A stretch of DNA of 64,000 bases from positions 1-64,000 of the forward strand of contig JBEVMR010000071.1 of the NCBI GenBank assembly GCA_040508545.1. The letters are read 5' to 3'. This document shows, in pieces, positions 34,485-44,591 of this stretch; position 1 is the stretch's first letter; each line of letters opens with the position of its first letter. The notes below the pieces were generated by a model. That model did no database searches and had not been told where the DNA came from. It was given only the letters and a program-made list of their open reading frames with translations. This DNA comes from VRUE01 sp040508545. Its GTDB lineage: Bacteria; Actinomycetota; Thermoleophilia; Solirubrobacterales; 70-9. The translations under genes were made by a program, and so were the position numbers.

Positions 34485-35216
34485 TCATGCATCCTCCGCG
34501 CCGCCGCCGGAACCGCTGTCCGGCACTGAGTAGATCAGGTTGAAGGTCGCTTTGGCGTAGGCAAACCAGGCATCCCGGTCGGCCGTCGAAAACGCGGGTT
34601 TTTCGTTGTGGTCCTCGAACTCCGGGAGGGACTGGACGAGGGTCACGACGGCGGGATGCAGCCCGGCGAACGGATCGGCGGGCGGAGGCGGCGGAGGCGG
34701 AGTGTCTTCCGGCTTGCCGCCGTTGTTGCCTTTGCGGTTCGTTCGTTTGCGTCGCCCGCCGGCGCCAGGCCGCGTCGATTTGAAGCGCGGGCTTAGCTCG
34801 ATGTCGGTCTGCTTGGCGGCGCTCAAATAGAAAGCGATGGCCTTACGCACGGTGTCGCCTTCGATGCCGAACTCGCGGAACTTCTCCTCCAACATCGCCT
34901 GCGTTGCGCCGTTGCCCAGCGCGACGATCGTCGGATAGGACTCGCGCAGGATCTGCCCCAGCAGGGACCCCCGATCCTCGGCGGTTACGAGTTCGCGCAT
35001 GCGCTCGGTCGGCTGCTCGGTCTCCTCCTCCATCAGCCCGAACACGCGACAGGCCCGCAGGAACTGGCTCTGGTCACCTCCCGACTTCCCGACGAGGACA
35101 CTGCGGTCGATCTTGTCGGGCAGCCCCGTTGCCTTGAGCTGGTCGAGGATGCCCTCGAAGGTCGACCAGGACAAGTAGGGCGGTTGGAAATCTGGCTGTT
35201 GTGGCACGGTGTTCAT
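34485..35216 (-). CDS. DUF5343-like protein
   Basis: 243 residues from ATG 35216. The N-terminal PPYLSWSTFEGILDQLK..GLPDKIDRS pattern matches my recollection of DUF5343, a family of unknown role often found in accessory regions. A basic Gly/Arg/Asn linker and a run of seven Pro residues (about 172-180) separate it from an acidic C-terminal part. It lies inside the island between tRNA-Pro and the IS1595 remnant. A defence role is possible but unproven. Confidence 0.65.
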   Translation of the reverse strand: MNTVPQQPDFQPPYLSWSTFEGILDQLKATGLPDKIDRSVLVGKSGGDQSQFLRACRVFGLMEEETEQPTERMRELVTAEDRGSLLGQILRESYPTIVALGNGATQAMLEEKFREFGIEGDTVRKAIAFYLSAAKQTDIELSPRFKSTRPGAGGRRKRTNRKGNNGGKPEDTPPPPPPPADPFAGLHPAVVTLVQSLPEFEDHNEKPAFSTADRDAWFAYAKATFNLIYSVPDSGSGGGAEDA

Positions 35217-35336
35217 TCTGGCACGCTCCGGTCAGTTAGCGTCTTGAGTGGCAGACCTTACCACTTCTGCCACTCGGAGGTAGATTTGTCCAGATTTTCT
35301 GTTGGCAGACCGAGTGGCACGGGGTAGTTTGAGGTC

Positions 35337-35555
35337 ATGGAATCTCTTGCGAAGGGCACCCAGATCGAGGTCACCGACGCCTTTGGCGATCACCGGCTGA
35401 AGCGGGTTCTTGAGTGCGTTGACGGCGGGAAGTTCCCGGCCGTGTGGGCCTGCTCAGACGATGAGTGGGCATCGGCCTTGGCGGAAGGACGAGAGCCTGA
35501 GCCTGAGCCGTTCCCTTGGCCACTGGATTCAGCCCGCCCTAGAATGCACGCATGA
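35337..35555 (+). CDS. Small hypothetical protein
   Basis: 72 residues from ATG 35337. A short beta-rich start (KGTQIEVTDAFGDHRLKRVL) is followed by an acidic, Pro-rich tail (EGREPEPEPFPWP). Its stop overlaps the start of the next small frame as ATGA, a sign of coupled translation that supports both being real. The size and pairing resemble a toxin-antitoxin or regulatory pair, but no family is recognised. Confidence 0.5.
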   Translation: MESLAKGTQIEVTDAFGDHRLKRVLECVDGGKFPAVWACSDDEWASALAEGREPEPEPFPWPLDSARPRMHA

Positions 35556-35719
35556 GCCCGGCACGTAAAAGGACCGAGAAGACCAGGCCCACGCCGCCGG
35601 CAAGCGATGTGAAGCAGGACCCCAGCCATACCGAGGCCGACTTCCTACGAGACCTCGGCAAGGCGACCTCCAATAGAGCTAGGAAGAAACTGGGGCTACC
35701 GTCTTCTGGACGCGGTTGA
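35552..35719 (+). CDS. Small basic protein, possibly truncated by the transposase insertion
   Basis: 55 residues from ATG 35552, overlapping the previous stop by four bases. Basic N-terminus (MSPARKRTEKTRP) and a segment EADFLRDLGKATSNRARKKLG. Its end overlaps the 3' end of the convergent IS1595 transposase by 41 bases, so the original C-terminus may have been cut off by that insertion. Confidence 0.45.
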   Translation: MSPARKRTEKTRPTPPASDVKQDPSHTEADFLRDLGKATSNRARKKLGLPSSGRG

Positions 35720-36506
35720 GGATCGCCCAGAACATCGGCTCCCGCGACTTTCGCCGGTTGTAGCGGAAGGCGTACTCGTCTAGGTAGGCCTGTAGGTAGT
35801 CGGTGCTGATCGCGTGGTAGACGCCGCGCACGCCGGTCTTGAACAGGCCGAAGAAGCCCTCGACGGTCTGGGTGTGGGTCTCGCCTATCGCGTAGATCCG
35901 GGCTTGGTGTTTGATCCTATGGTGGCCACGGTAGTCCCGGCCGATGCTCTCGTAGATCGTGAACTCGTCCGTGAACAGCATCGAGGACGGTAGGACGTGC
36001 TCGCGCACGACGCGGCCAACCGTTCGCCCGCCCCGGTCCGGTACGACCAGCGGCCGGACCCGCCCGCCGCGCTCGACCATCGCGAGGATCGTCGGCCGAT
36101 AACTTTTCCGCATCATCACCTGGCGGTGGGTTTCGCTGGCGCGGGGCTGACCTCCATAGGCCGACTCGTCTACCTCGACATCGCCATCGAGCGGCCCGTC
36201 TTCGTCGGCCAGGAGCGTGCGGATCTGCTTGAACATCCGATGGGCGGTCTTGTAGGTGACGCCGATCTCGCGCTCCAACTGCTTGGCGCTGATGCCGCAC
36301 CGGGTGCTGCTCATTAGGTAGATCGCAAAGAACCAAAGCTGGAGGCTGACGGTGCTCTTGTGAAAGATGGTGCCGGCGGTCGGGTAGACGTGGTGGCCGC
36401 AGAACTGGATACCAGACACACGTACGAATGTCGCCACGCCTGTACTTGCTTCGGCTACATACTTCCCCTGCATCGGACGGCCGGAGTCGTTAGCGTGCCG
36501 CCCCAA
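35679..36506 (-). pseudogene. IS1595-family transposase, N-terminally truncated
   Basis: 275 residues in the open frame. From about residue 43 it is a good IS1595/ISXO2-type transposase: TAGTIFHKSTVSLQLWFFAI, Asp in VEVDESAYGG, Asp in LFTDEFTIYES and VEGFFGLFKTGVRG. The N-terminal zinc-ribbon and helix region normal for the family is reduced to one partial CxxH-like stretch (QFCGHHVYP), and the frame begins where the DUF1015 gene begins on the other strand. No terminal repeats were found. The core is complete, the 5' end lost. Confidence 0.75.
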
Positions 36507-37795
36507 TGGCCGACGTCCGCCCGATCCATGCGACCCACTACGACCTCGGCGTGGTCGGCTCGCTCCAAGAGGTCGCGGCGCCGCCCTACGACGTGATCGA
36601 TGGCTCGATGCGCGAAGAGCTGCTCGAGCGCTCCCCCTACAACGCGGTGGCGATCGACCTGCCGAAACCGTACGGCGAGACCGGCCCGCAGCAGACCGAG
36701 GATGACCCCTACGAGCGGGCGGCGCAGCTGATGGACGAGTGGCGCGGGGCCGGAGCGCTCGTCGCCGACTCAGAGCCGGCGATCTGGGCGATGACCCAGG
36801 ACTACACCGGCCCCGACGGAACGCCCCGCACCCGCCACGGCATCCTCGCCCGCGTCCGCGTCGAGGACTTCTCCGCCGGCCAGGTCCTGCCCCACGAGCG
36901 GACCCTTCCCGGCCCGAAGAAAGACCGGCTCGACCTCACGCACGCCACCAAGCACAACCTCTCGCCGATCTTCTCGCTCAGCACCAAGGACGCCTGGCCG
37001 CTGATCGCGCCAGCGGTGGAGTCCGAGCAGCCCTGGGGCGAAGCGACCGACGAAGGCGGCACGGTGACCAAGGTCTGGCGGGTCGGCGACCCGGCGATCC
37101 ACGCCCAGGTGACCGAGCTGCTCGGCGGCGCCCAGCTGCTGATCGCAGACGGCCACCATCGCTACGAGACGGCGATCGCCTACCGCGACGAGGTCGGAGG
37201 CGAGGGCGATCACGAGTTCACGCTGATGGCGCTGACCGGGCTCGACGACCCCGGGCTGACCGTCTTCCCCACCCATCGCCTGCTCTCCGGCCTGCGCGAG
37301 GACCCCGAGCGCCAGCGCCGCCTCGGCGAGGGCCTGCGCGAGATCTTCGACGCTACCGAGGTGCCGCTCGACCAGCTCGACCCGCTCGGCGAGGAGGGCG
37401 CCGGCGTCTTCGGCCTCTACGACTCCTTCCATAAGAAAGCGTTCCGGCTGCGGCTCAAGGACAGCGCCGTCGCCGCGCTCGACGAGCAGCTGGCCGGCAA
37501 GCCCGAGGCCTACCGCCGGCTCGACGCGGCGATCCTCGAGACCCTGGTGCTGAAGGGCATCGCCGGCCTCAGCGAAGACGACATCCTCGCCAAGCGCGGC
37601 CTCGGCTACTCGAAGAGCGTCGAGGACTCGCTCTCCCTGCTCGAGGCAGGCACCTACGACGTCGCCTTCATCCTGCGCCCGATTCCCGTAGACCAGGTCA
37701 AAGCGATCTGCGAAAGCGACGAGAACATGCCGCCGAAGTCGACCTACTTCTTCCCCAAGGTCCTGACCGGCCTGGTTTTCAACCCCGTCGGCTGA
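36506..37795 (+). CDS. DUF1015 family protein
   Basis: 429 residues from ATG 36506. Strong family signs: an N-terminal AAPPYDVI motif, HYDLG.., LIADGHHRYETA in the middle and the EDDILAKRGLGYSKSVEDSL..FILRP stretch near the end. DUF1015 proteins are soluble and of unknown biochemical role, though sometimes annotated as HTH proteins. It begins the conserved plus-strand gene block that follows the accessory island. Confidence 0.92.
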   Translation: MADVRPIHATHYDLGVVGSLQEVAAPPYDVIDGSMREELLERSPYNAVAIDLPKPYGETGPQQTEDDPYERAAQLMDEWRGAGALVADSEPAIWAMTQDYTGPDGTPRTRHGILARVRVEDFSAGQVLPHERTLPGPKKDRLDLTHATKHNLSPIFSLSTKDAWPLIAPAVESEQPWGEATDEGGTVTKVWRVGDPAIHAQVTELLGGAQLLIADGHHRYETAIAYRDEVGGEGDHEFTLMALTGLDDPGLTVFPTHRLLSGLREDPERQRRLGEGLREIFDATEVPLDQLDPLGEEGAGVFGLYDSFHKKAFRLRLKDSAVAALDEQLAGKPEAYRRLDAAILETLVLKGIAGLSEDDILAKRGLGYSKSVEDSLSLLEAGTYDVAFILRPIPVDQVKAICESDENMPPKSTYFFPKVLTGLVFNPVG

Positions 37796-37838
37796 CCCGC
37801 GTCGTTCACGGGCCCCGCCCGCGTAGGATGACCACCCA

Positions 37839-38405
37839 GTGGTCAAGATCTACACCAAGAAGGGCGACGACGGCAGCACCTCGCTCTGGTACGGCGGCCG
37901 CGTGCCCAAGCACCACGGCCGCACCGAGGCCTACGGCGCCCTCGACGAAGCCTGCTCGCAGCTCGGCGTAGCCCGGGCGCTCTGCGGTCCCGACATGGCC
38001 GAGCTGGCCGCCGACCTGCTCCGCCTCCAAGACGACATCTTCGTCGCCGGCGCCGAGCTGGCGACCGCGCCCGAGGCGGCCGAGCGGCTCGAAGACGGCA
38101 TCAGCCGCACGACCGAGGAGATGGTCGCCGAGATGGAGGAGGCGATCGACCGCTACATGGAGCGGGTCGAGCTGCCGCCCCAGTTCGTGATCCCCGGCGG
38201 CAACCAGCTCTCGGCCCAGCTCGACGTCGCCCGCACGACGATCCGCCGCGCCGAGCGCCGCATCAGCGCCCTCAACGAGGGCGGCGAGATCGCCAGCGAG
38301 ACCGTGATCCACTTCGTCAACCGCGCTTCCGACCTCGCCTACGCGATGGCCCGCTTCGCCGACGTCGACGATCCGGCTCTCTTCGAGGGCCGCCGGAAGA
38401 CGTAG
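37839..38405 (+). CDS. pduO: PduO-type ATP:cob(I)alamin adenosyltransferase
   Basis: 188 residues from GTG 37839. It transfers the adenosyl group of ATP to cob(I)alamin, giving the B12 coenzyme. Family motifs: KIYTKKGDDGSTSLWYGG (ATP-binding), AYGALDEACSQLG, FVIPGG, and the C-terminal ARTTIRRAERR..NRASDLAYAMAR with the active-site Arg. A methylmalonyl-CoA mutase fed by the propionyl-CoA carboxylase would be a natural consumer. No cobalamin riboswitch is visible upstream. Confidence 0.93.
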   Translation: MVKIYTKKGDDGSTSLWYGGRVPKHHGRTEAYGALDEACSQLGVARALCGPDMAELAADLLRLQDDIFVAGAELATAPEAAERLEDGISRTTEEMVAEMEEAIDRYMERVELPPQFVIPGGNQLSAQLDVARTTIRRAERRISALNEGGEIASETVIHFVNRASDLAYAMARFADVDDPALFEGRRKT

Positions 38406-38410
38406 GCGCG

Positions 38411-38815
38411 ATGAAGGTCGTCGCCCGGCGCCGGGAGGGATACGTCCACGACGTCGAGATCGAAGGCGGCCGGCATCGGCTGGTCGTCGACGAGCCGATC
38501 GTGGCCGGCGGCACCGACGCCGGCCCCGCCCCCACCCGCCTGCTCGCCGCGGGCCTGGCGAGCTGCATCGCGATCACGATCGAGATGTACGCGGGGCGCA
38601 AGGGGTGGGATGTCGGCGCAGTGGAGGTCGAGGTCGAGGTCGCCTACGAGGGCTTCACCCCCACCTCGTTCGCGGCGACGGTCCGGCTGCCGGCCGGGCT
38701 GAGCGAGGAGCAGCGAGAGCAGCTCCTGGTGATCGCCGGCAAGTGCCCCGTCCACAAGGTGATCGCGAGCGAGACGCCGGTCTCCGACCGGATCGAGGAC
38801 CAGCCCGGTGCATGA
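38411..38815 (+). CDS. OsmC family protein
   Basis: 134 residues from ATG 38411, five bases after the adenosyltransferase stop. OsmC/Ohr fold with the two redox Cys: LLAAGLASCIAITIEMYA and GKCPVHKVI. Family members reduce organic hydroperoxides; the OsmC-versus-Ohr subtype is not certain. Its end overlaps the next gene by eight bases. Confidence 0.9.
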   Translation: MKVVARRREGYVHDVEIEGGRHRLVVDEPIVAGGTDAGPAPTRLLAAGLASCIAITIEMYAGRKGWDVGAVEVEVEVAYEGFTPTSFAATVRLPAGLSEEQREQLLVIAGKCPVHKVIASETPVSDRIEDQPGA

Positions 38816-40418
38816 CTACGTGATCGTCGGCGCTGGCTCCGCCGGCTGCGTCCTCGCCGCCCGCCTCAGCGAGGACCCCGCGGTCAGCGTGCTGCTGATC
38901 GAGGCCGGCGGCAGCGACCGCCACCCCGACGTCAAGATCCCGGCTGGGTTCCAGAATCAGTTCAAATCGAAGCGGGACTGGGACCTCGGCACCGAGCCCG
39001 AGCCGCACTGCGACGGCCGCTCTCTGTACATGCCGCGCGGCAAGGGCCTGGGCGGCTCGAGCTCGATGAACGCGATGCTCTACGTGCGCGGCCATCCGCT
39101 CGACTACGAGCGCTGGGCCGCCGACGGCGCCACCGGCTGGGACTGGGACGGGATGCGGCCCTACTTCCTCCGGGCCGAGGACAACGCCCGCGGCGAGTCC
39201 GAGCACCACGCGACCGGCGGGCCCCTGCGAGTCGAGGACGAGCGCTCCCCACGGCGGCTGACCCACCAGTTCCTCGATGCCTGCGCGGCGGCGGGGATAC
39301 CGCGAATCGCCGACTACAACGGCCCCGAGCAGGACGGTGCCTCGCTCGCCCAGGTGACCCAGCGCAACGGCCGCCGCTGGAGCACCGCGGACGCTTACCT
39401 GCGTCCAGCGCGCAAGCGCAAGAACCTCACCGTGATCACCGGCGCCCACGTGTTGGGTGTGGACGTTCGGGACGGCCGTGCCACCGGGGCCCGCTACCGC
39501 CGTCGCGGCCGCGAGCATCTCGCCGCCGCCCGGCGTGACGTGATCCTCTCCGCCGGCGCCCTCGCCTCCCCCCAGCTCCTGATGCTCTCCGGCATCGGCC
39601 CCGCCGAGCAACTCCAGGAGCTGGGCATCCCCGTAGCGGTCGACCTGCCAGGCGTCGGCGCAAACCTCCAGGACCATCCCTACCTGACCCTGACCTGGGA
39701 CGTGCCCGCAGGCGGTTCGCTCGCCGACGCGGAGAGCCCCAAGGCGATGCTCGAGTTCCTGCTGCGGCGCACCGGCCCGCTCACCTCAACCGTCGCCGAG
39801 GCGCTCGCGTTCGTGCGCAGCAAGCCAGGGCTCGCCCAGCCCGACCTCCAGTACCACTTCGCGCCCGGCTACTTCGCCGACAACGGCTTCGCGGAATACG
39901 ACGGCCACGCGGTGACCTTCGGACCGACGCTGGTCGCCCCCCGCAGCCGCGGCTGGGTGCGCTTGCGCTCGGCCGACCCGGCGGACAAGCCCAGGATCCT
40001 GACCAACTCGTTGGCCGATCACGAAGACGTCGCCGCGCTGCTCGCCGGGACGCGGTTGACGCGGGAGATCGCGGCTGCCGAGCCATTTCGGTCAGAGCTC
40101 GGCCGCGAGCTCATCCCGGATCTGAGCAGCGACAGCGACGAGGACCTGATCGACGACCTGCGCCGCCGGGTCGAGCTGCTCTTCCACCCGGTGGGAACCT
40201 GCCGCATGGGCTCTGACGAGGACGCGGTCGTCGATCTCGAGCTGCGGCTGCGCGGGGTCGCCGGGCTGCGCGTCGTCGATGCCTCGGTCTTCCCGATCAT
40301 CCCCAGCGGCAACACCAACGCGCCGACGATCGCCGTCGCCGAGCGCGCGGCTGACCTGATCGCGGGTAAGCCGCTGCTCGGTGGAACCGACTCCGACAGC
40401 CAGGCAGCGACCCCCTAG
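38808..40418 (+). CDS. GMC family FAD-dependent oxidoreductase
   Basis: 536 residues. FAD-binding GAGSAGCVLAARLSED at the N-terminus, the GMC signature LPRGKGLGGSSSMNAMLYVRG-type (MPRGKGLGGSSSMNAM), a second signature around GALASPQLLMLSGIGP, and catalytic His in LLFHPVGTCRMG with SGNTNAPTIAVAERAADLI at the end. Close in type to choline or alcohol dehydrogenases; the substrate is unknown. It is followed five bases later by an SDR, so the two may act in sequence on an alcohol or aldehyde. Confidence 0.93.
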   Translation: MHDYVIVGAGSAGCVLAARLSEDPAVSVLLIEAGGSDRHPDVKIPAGFQNQFKSKRDWDLGTEPEPHCDGRSLYMPRGKGLGGSSSMNAMLYVRGHPLDYERWAADGATGWDWDGMRPYFLRAEDNARGESEHHATGGPLRVEDERSPRRLTHQFLDACAAAGIPRIADYNGPEQDGASLAQVTQRNGRRWSTADAYLRPARKRKNLTVITGAHVLGVDVRDGRATGARYRRRGREHLAAARRDVILSAGALASPQLLMLSGIGPAEQLQELGIPVAVDLPGVGANLQDHPYLTLTWDVPAGGSLADAESPKAMLEFLLRRTGPLTSTVAEALAFVRSKPGLAQPDLQYHFAPGYFADNGFAEYDGHAVTFGPTLVAPRSRGWVRLRSADPADKPRILTNSLADHEDVAALLAGTRLTREIAAAEPFRSELGRELIPDLSSDSDEDLIDDLRRRVELLFHPVGTCRMGSDEDAVVDLELRLRGVAGLRVVDASVFPIIPSGNTNAPTIAVAERAADLIAGKPLLGGTDSDSQAATP

Positions 40419-40422
40419 CGCG

Positions 40423-41235
40423 ATGGATCTGGGACTGAAAGGACGCGCCTGCGTCGTCACCGGCGCCAGCCGCGGCATCGGCCAGGAGACGGCGCAGCTG
40501 CTCTGCGCCGAGGGCGCGCACGTGCTGCTGGTCGGCCGCGACGAGGAGCGGCTTGCAGCTGCTCGTGGAGCGGCGGCTTCCGCCGGCGCCGAGGCCGGCG
40601 GCCGAGCCGAGGCGCTCGCCCTCGACGTCACCGACGCCGATGCGGGCGAGCGGATGCTGGTGACCGCGGTCGAGCGCTTCGGCGCGCTCGACGTGCTCGT
40701 CAACAACGCCGGCGCCGCCCAATGGCGCCATCTCGACGACGTGCCCGACGAGGACTGGTACGCGCAGTACGAGCTCAACGTGATGGCGCCGCTGCGGGCG
40801 ATGCGAGCCGCCGCGCCGGCGATGGCCGAGCGCGGCTGGGGCCGGGTCGTCAACGTCTGCTCGACCGCCGGCAAGCGCCCCTCGGCGGCGATGCCCGAGT
40901 ACTCGGTGGCGAAGGCGGCCGAGCTCTCGCTCTCGCGCCTCTTCGCCGACCGCTACGCCAAGCAGGGCGTGCTCGTCAACGCGATCTGCCCCGGCCCGGT
41001 CGAGGCGGAGATGTGGATGGAGCCCGGCGGCCTGCTCGACCAGTCGCAGCAGATGTCGGGCGCCGAGAGCCGTGAGGAGGCGCTGGCGGAAGCCGGCGCC
41101 AAGCGCCCAATCGGCCGCCTCGCCGAGGTCGGCGAGATCGCCGCCGCGATCGTCTTCCTCTGCTCCGAGCGCGCCTCCTACGTCAGCGGCGCCGCCTGGT
41201 CGGTGGACGGCGGCACCGTGCAGGTCATCATTTGA
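40423..41235 (+). CDS. Short-chain dehydrogenase/reductase
   Basis: 270 residues from ATG 40423. Cofactor motif TGASRGIG, NNAG, catalytic Ser in VCSTAGKRPS and YSVAK. C-terminal SYVSGAAWSVDGGTVQ is typical of classical 3-ketoacyl-type SDRs. The frame upstream to 40381 overlaps the GMC gene and is not needed. Confidence 0.92.
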   Translation: MDLGLKGRACVVTGASRGIGQETAQLLCAEGAHVLLVGRDEERLAAARGAAASAGAEAGGRAEALALDVTDADAGERMLVTAVERFGALDVLVNNAGAAQWRHLDDVPDEDWYAQYELNVMAPLRAMRAAAPAMAERGWGRVVNVCSTAGKRPSAAMPEYSVAKAAELSLSRLFADRYAKQGVLVNAICPGPVEAEMWMEPGGLLDQSQQMSGAESREEALAEAGAKRPIGRLAEVGEIAAAIVFLCSERASYVSGAAWSVDGGTVQVII

Positions 41236-41240
41236 GGCCC

Positions 41241-41278
41241 TGGCGACTTATCGACCTTTTACGGGGGGTAAGTCGCCA
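41241..41278 (+). promoter_or_regulatory. Hairpin ending at the Nudix start codon
   Basis: 10-bp perfect stem TGGCGACTTA / TAAGTCGCCA with an 18-base loop that carries a run of six G (41263-41268), the likely ribosome binding site of the Nudix gene. The 3' arm ends directly at the ATG (41279). It could hide or present the start site, or be a protein-binding palindrome. Confidence 0.5.
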
Positions 41279-41767
41279 ATGACCGACGCCGCTGTCCTGC
41301 TGCCCCTCTACGGCTGGCCCGACGAGCCGGGCCTGGTCTTCACCGAGCGGCGCGCCGACATGCGGCGCCACGCCGGCGAGATCTCCTTCCCGGGCGGCCG
41401 TAAGGACGAGACCGACCTGGATTTCGCTGCCACGGCACTACGCGAGGCGCACGAGGAGATCGGCCTCGATCCCTCCCAGGTCGAGATCGGCGAGCAGCTG
41501 CCGACCACCGGCACCTTCGTCACCGGCTACCGCATCCACCCGTTCGTCGGCCGCATCCCCCACCCTGGCGAGCTGGACCTGGAGCCCAACCCGGCCGAGG
41601 TCGAGACCGTCCTCACCTACTCGCTCGACGTCCTGCGCGAGGGCTACGCGATGCGCCGCCTGGTCCGCCGCGGCGTCCCCATCCACACTCCGACCTACGA
41701 GGTCGAAGGCCAGATGATCTGGGGAGCGACCGCGCGGATCCTCGGTCACCTCCTGGAGGCGGTCTAA
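41279..41767 (+). CDS. Nudix hydrolase, CoA-pyrophosphatase-like
   Basis: 162 residues from ATG 41279. The Nudix box is GGRKDETDLDFAATALREAHEEIGL, close to the consensus with one insertion, preceded by RHAGEISFPGG, a sequence typical of the NudL/CoA-pyrophosphatase group. It hydrolyses nucleoside diphosphates linked to another group, likely CoA derivatives. The ORF running back to 41072 is shadow of the SDR. Confidence 0.9.
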   Translation: MTDAAVLLPLYGWPDEPGLVFTERRADMRRHAGEISFPGGRKDETDLDFAATALREAHEEIGLDPSQVEIGEQLPTTGTFVTGYRIHPFVGRIPHPGELDLEPNPAEVETVLTYSLDVLREGYAMRRLVRRGVPIHTPTYEVEGQMIWGATARILGHLLEAV

Positions 41768-41835
41768 GGCGGCGTAGCCAAGCCTGGCTAGGACGCAGGG
41801 AGGCTGACAAGGGGAGCGCACATCAGTGCGTGACC
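41768..41835 (+). other. tRNA-like D-arm fragment
   Basis: Directly after the Nudix stop, GGCGGCGTAGCCAAGCCTGG and CTAGGACGC read like the acceptor 5' strand and D-arm of a tRNA. No anticodon arm or T-arm follows; there is only a CGCAC/GTGCG mini-hairpin near 41818. Probably a relic or chance. Not a functional tRNA. Confidence 0.25.
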
Positions 41836-41871
41836 CGCCGGCAGCCGACCGAGGACACCGCCAGGCGCCGG

Positions 41872-42540
41872 CTACGGCGTCTTAGACGGTTGGGGGACGA
41901 TGCGGATGTACGGGCGCGGCTCCTCCCAGCCGTCCGGATAGATCTCTTTCGCCTGGTCGTTGGAGACCGAGCCGGCGATGATCACGTCATCCCCCTGCTG
42001 CCACTGGGCCGGCGTGGCGACTTTGTGGTCGGCGGTGAGCTGGAGCGAGTCGATCACCCGCAGCACCTCGTCGAAGTTGCGCCCGGTCGTCATCGGGTAG
42101 ACGAGGATGAGTTTGATCTTCTTGTCGGGTCCGATGACGAAGACGTTGCGCACGGTCTGGTTGTCGACCGGCGTACGGTCCTCGGCGTTGCCCGAGACGT
42201 CGCCCGGCAGCATTCCGTAGAGCCTGGCGACGTTGAAGTCGGTATCGCTGATGATCGGGTAGTTCGGCGCAGTGCCCTGCGTATCGGCGATGTCCTTCGC
42301 CCACTCTTCGTGCCTGTCGAGCGGGTCGATCGACAGCCCGATGATCTTCACGCCGCGCTTCGCGAACTCCGGCTCGATGCTCGCCATGTAGCCGAGCTCG
42401 GTGGTGCAGACCGGGGTGAAGTCCTTCGGGTGCGAGAACAACACCGCCCAGGAATCGCCGATCCAGTCATGGAACTTGATCCGCCCCTCGGTCGTCTCGG
42501 CCTCGAAATCGGGTGCTACGTCACCTAGCTGCAGGCTCAT
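41872..42540 (-). CDS. Peroxiredoxin, 1-Cys/Prx6 type
   Basis: 222 residues from ATG 42540. It reduces peroxides through the peroxidatic Cys in FTPVCTTELG (PxxxTxxC motif). Length and the C-terminal domain (RNFDEVLRVIDSLQLT, then DDVIIAGSV) fit the Prx6 group. Reductant unknown. It converges on the Nudix gene. Confidence 0.94.
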   Translation of the reverse strand: MSLQLGDVAPDFEAETTEGRIKFHDWIGDSWAVLFSHPKDFTPVCTTELGYMASIEPEFAKRGVKIIGLSIDPLDRHEEWAKDIADTQGTAPNYPIISDTDFNVARLYGMLPGDVSGNAEDRTPVDNQTVRNVFVIGPDKKIKLILVYPMTTGRNFDEVLRVIDSLQLTADHKVATPAQWQQGDDVIIAGSVSNDQAKEIYPDGWEEPRPYIRIVPQPSKTP

Positions 42541-42577
42541 CGGAACTGCTCCTCTCGGAAACTCGCTTTCAGCGCAT

Positions 42578-43039
42578 TTACCTTAATTCCCATCCGAGTT
42601 TAGCTATATCGGTTTGCGGGCCTGCGACGGTGACCGGGATGCGCCAGCGCTCGCCGGCGGCGCGCACGATCGAGCTCCCCCGCTCCAAGATCTCGCGGTC
42701 GACGCTGCCGCTCGCCTCGTAGACGAAGCGCCGCACCGGGGTTTCGACCAGCCGCTCGAGCAAGCGCTCGAGCCGGGGGCCGTGGATCGCCCCGAGGTTC
42801 TCGGCCGAGCCCTCGGCGGAGCCGAGCAGCCAGTACACCGCGGCCACGTCGCCGACCAGGTCGAGCACTGTGCTCGGGTTCTCGGGGTCGGCGAGCGCAG
42901 CCTCGATCCCCGCCGCCTCGATCGGCGCCAAACCGCCCTCGCTTCGACTGGTCCCGCGGACAGCCCAGCCCTCCGCCAGCAGCTGCTCCCCCAATGCGCG
43001 GCCACGGCAGCCGCAACCGACGATCAGCGCCCGGGCCAC
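42578..43039 (-). CDS. NAD(P)-binding Rossmann-fold protein, short form
   Basis: 153 residues from GTG 43039, after a GAGGGGGAGAGG site. The dinucleotide-binding loop is GCGCRGRALGEQLLAEGW, and FVYEASGSVD follows later. It has about half the length of a full sugar-nucleotide epimerase, with no catalytic Tyr-x-x-x-Lys visible, so it may bind NAD(P)H without classical epimerase chemistry. The ORF to 43126 runs into the next gene and is not used. Confidence 0.75.
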   Translation of the reverse strand: MARALIVGCGCRGRALGEQLLAEGWAVRGTSRSEGGLAPIEAAGIEAALADPENPSTVLDLVGDVAAVYWLLGSAEGSAENLGAIHGPRLERLLERLVETPVRRFVYEASGSVDREILERGSSIVRAAGERWRIPVTVAGPQTDIAKLGWELR

Positions 43040-43049
43040 CCTCTCCCCC

Positions 43050-43340
43050 TCAGCCCGCGAACGGGTCGCCCCGCCGCAACCGCTCCAGCTCCTCCTCTTC
43101 GACCTCGGCGCGCAGCGCGCTTTCATCGAGCTCCGGGGCGCCGCGGCGGCGGCGCATCTCGTTCTGCGCGTCGAGCATCTGCTGCAGGTCGTCGATTTCG
43201 TTCTGCGCCTCGACCTCAGGGCTGCGCGTCGGCTTCCAATCGACCAGGTCGGCGCTGCTGCCCTGGTAGAAGTGGCCGATCAGCAGCAGGACGCCGACGA
43301 TCAGCGCCAGCATGCCCAAGGTGAGGAAGATGAAACCCAT
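43050..43340 (-). CDS. Single-pass membrane protein with acidic coiled-coil tail
   Basis: 96 residues from ATG 43340 (MGFIFLTLGMLALIVGVLLL); a TTG or ATG farther up is possible. One membrane segment at residues 2-22, then a charged, heptad-like cytosolic tail (DLQQMLDAQNEMRRRRG, LRAEVEEEELERLRRG). Ten bases before the Rossmann protein and likely in one unit with it. Confidence 0.65.
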   Translation of the reverse strand: MGFIFLTLGMLALIVGVLLLIGHFYQGSSADLVDWKPTRSPEVEAQNEIDDLQQMLDAQNEMRRRRGAPELDESALRAEVEEEELERLRRGDPFAG

Positions 43341-43386
43341 GCGCCGAGGATACGCCGCCAGCCCGTGTCGCATTTAATGGTTGCCC

Positions 43387-44589
<1,203 letters not shown>

Positions 44590-44591
44590 AT

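Noticed and set aside
37796..37838. Cobalamin riboswitch before the adenosyltransferase
   Set aside because: Only 43 bases separate it from the previous gene and no B12-box sequence is present.
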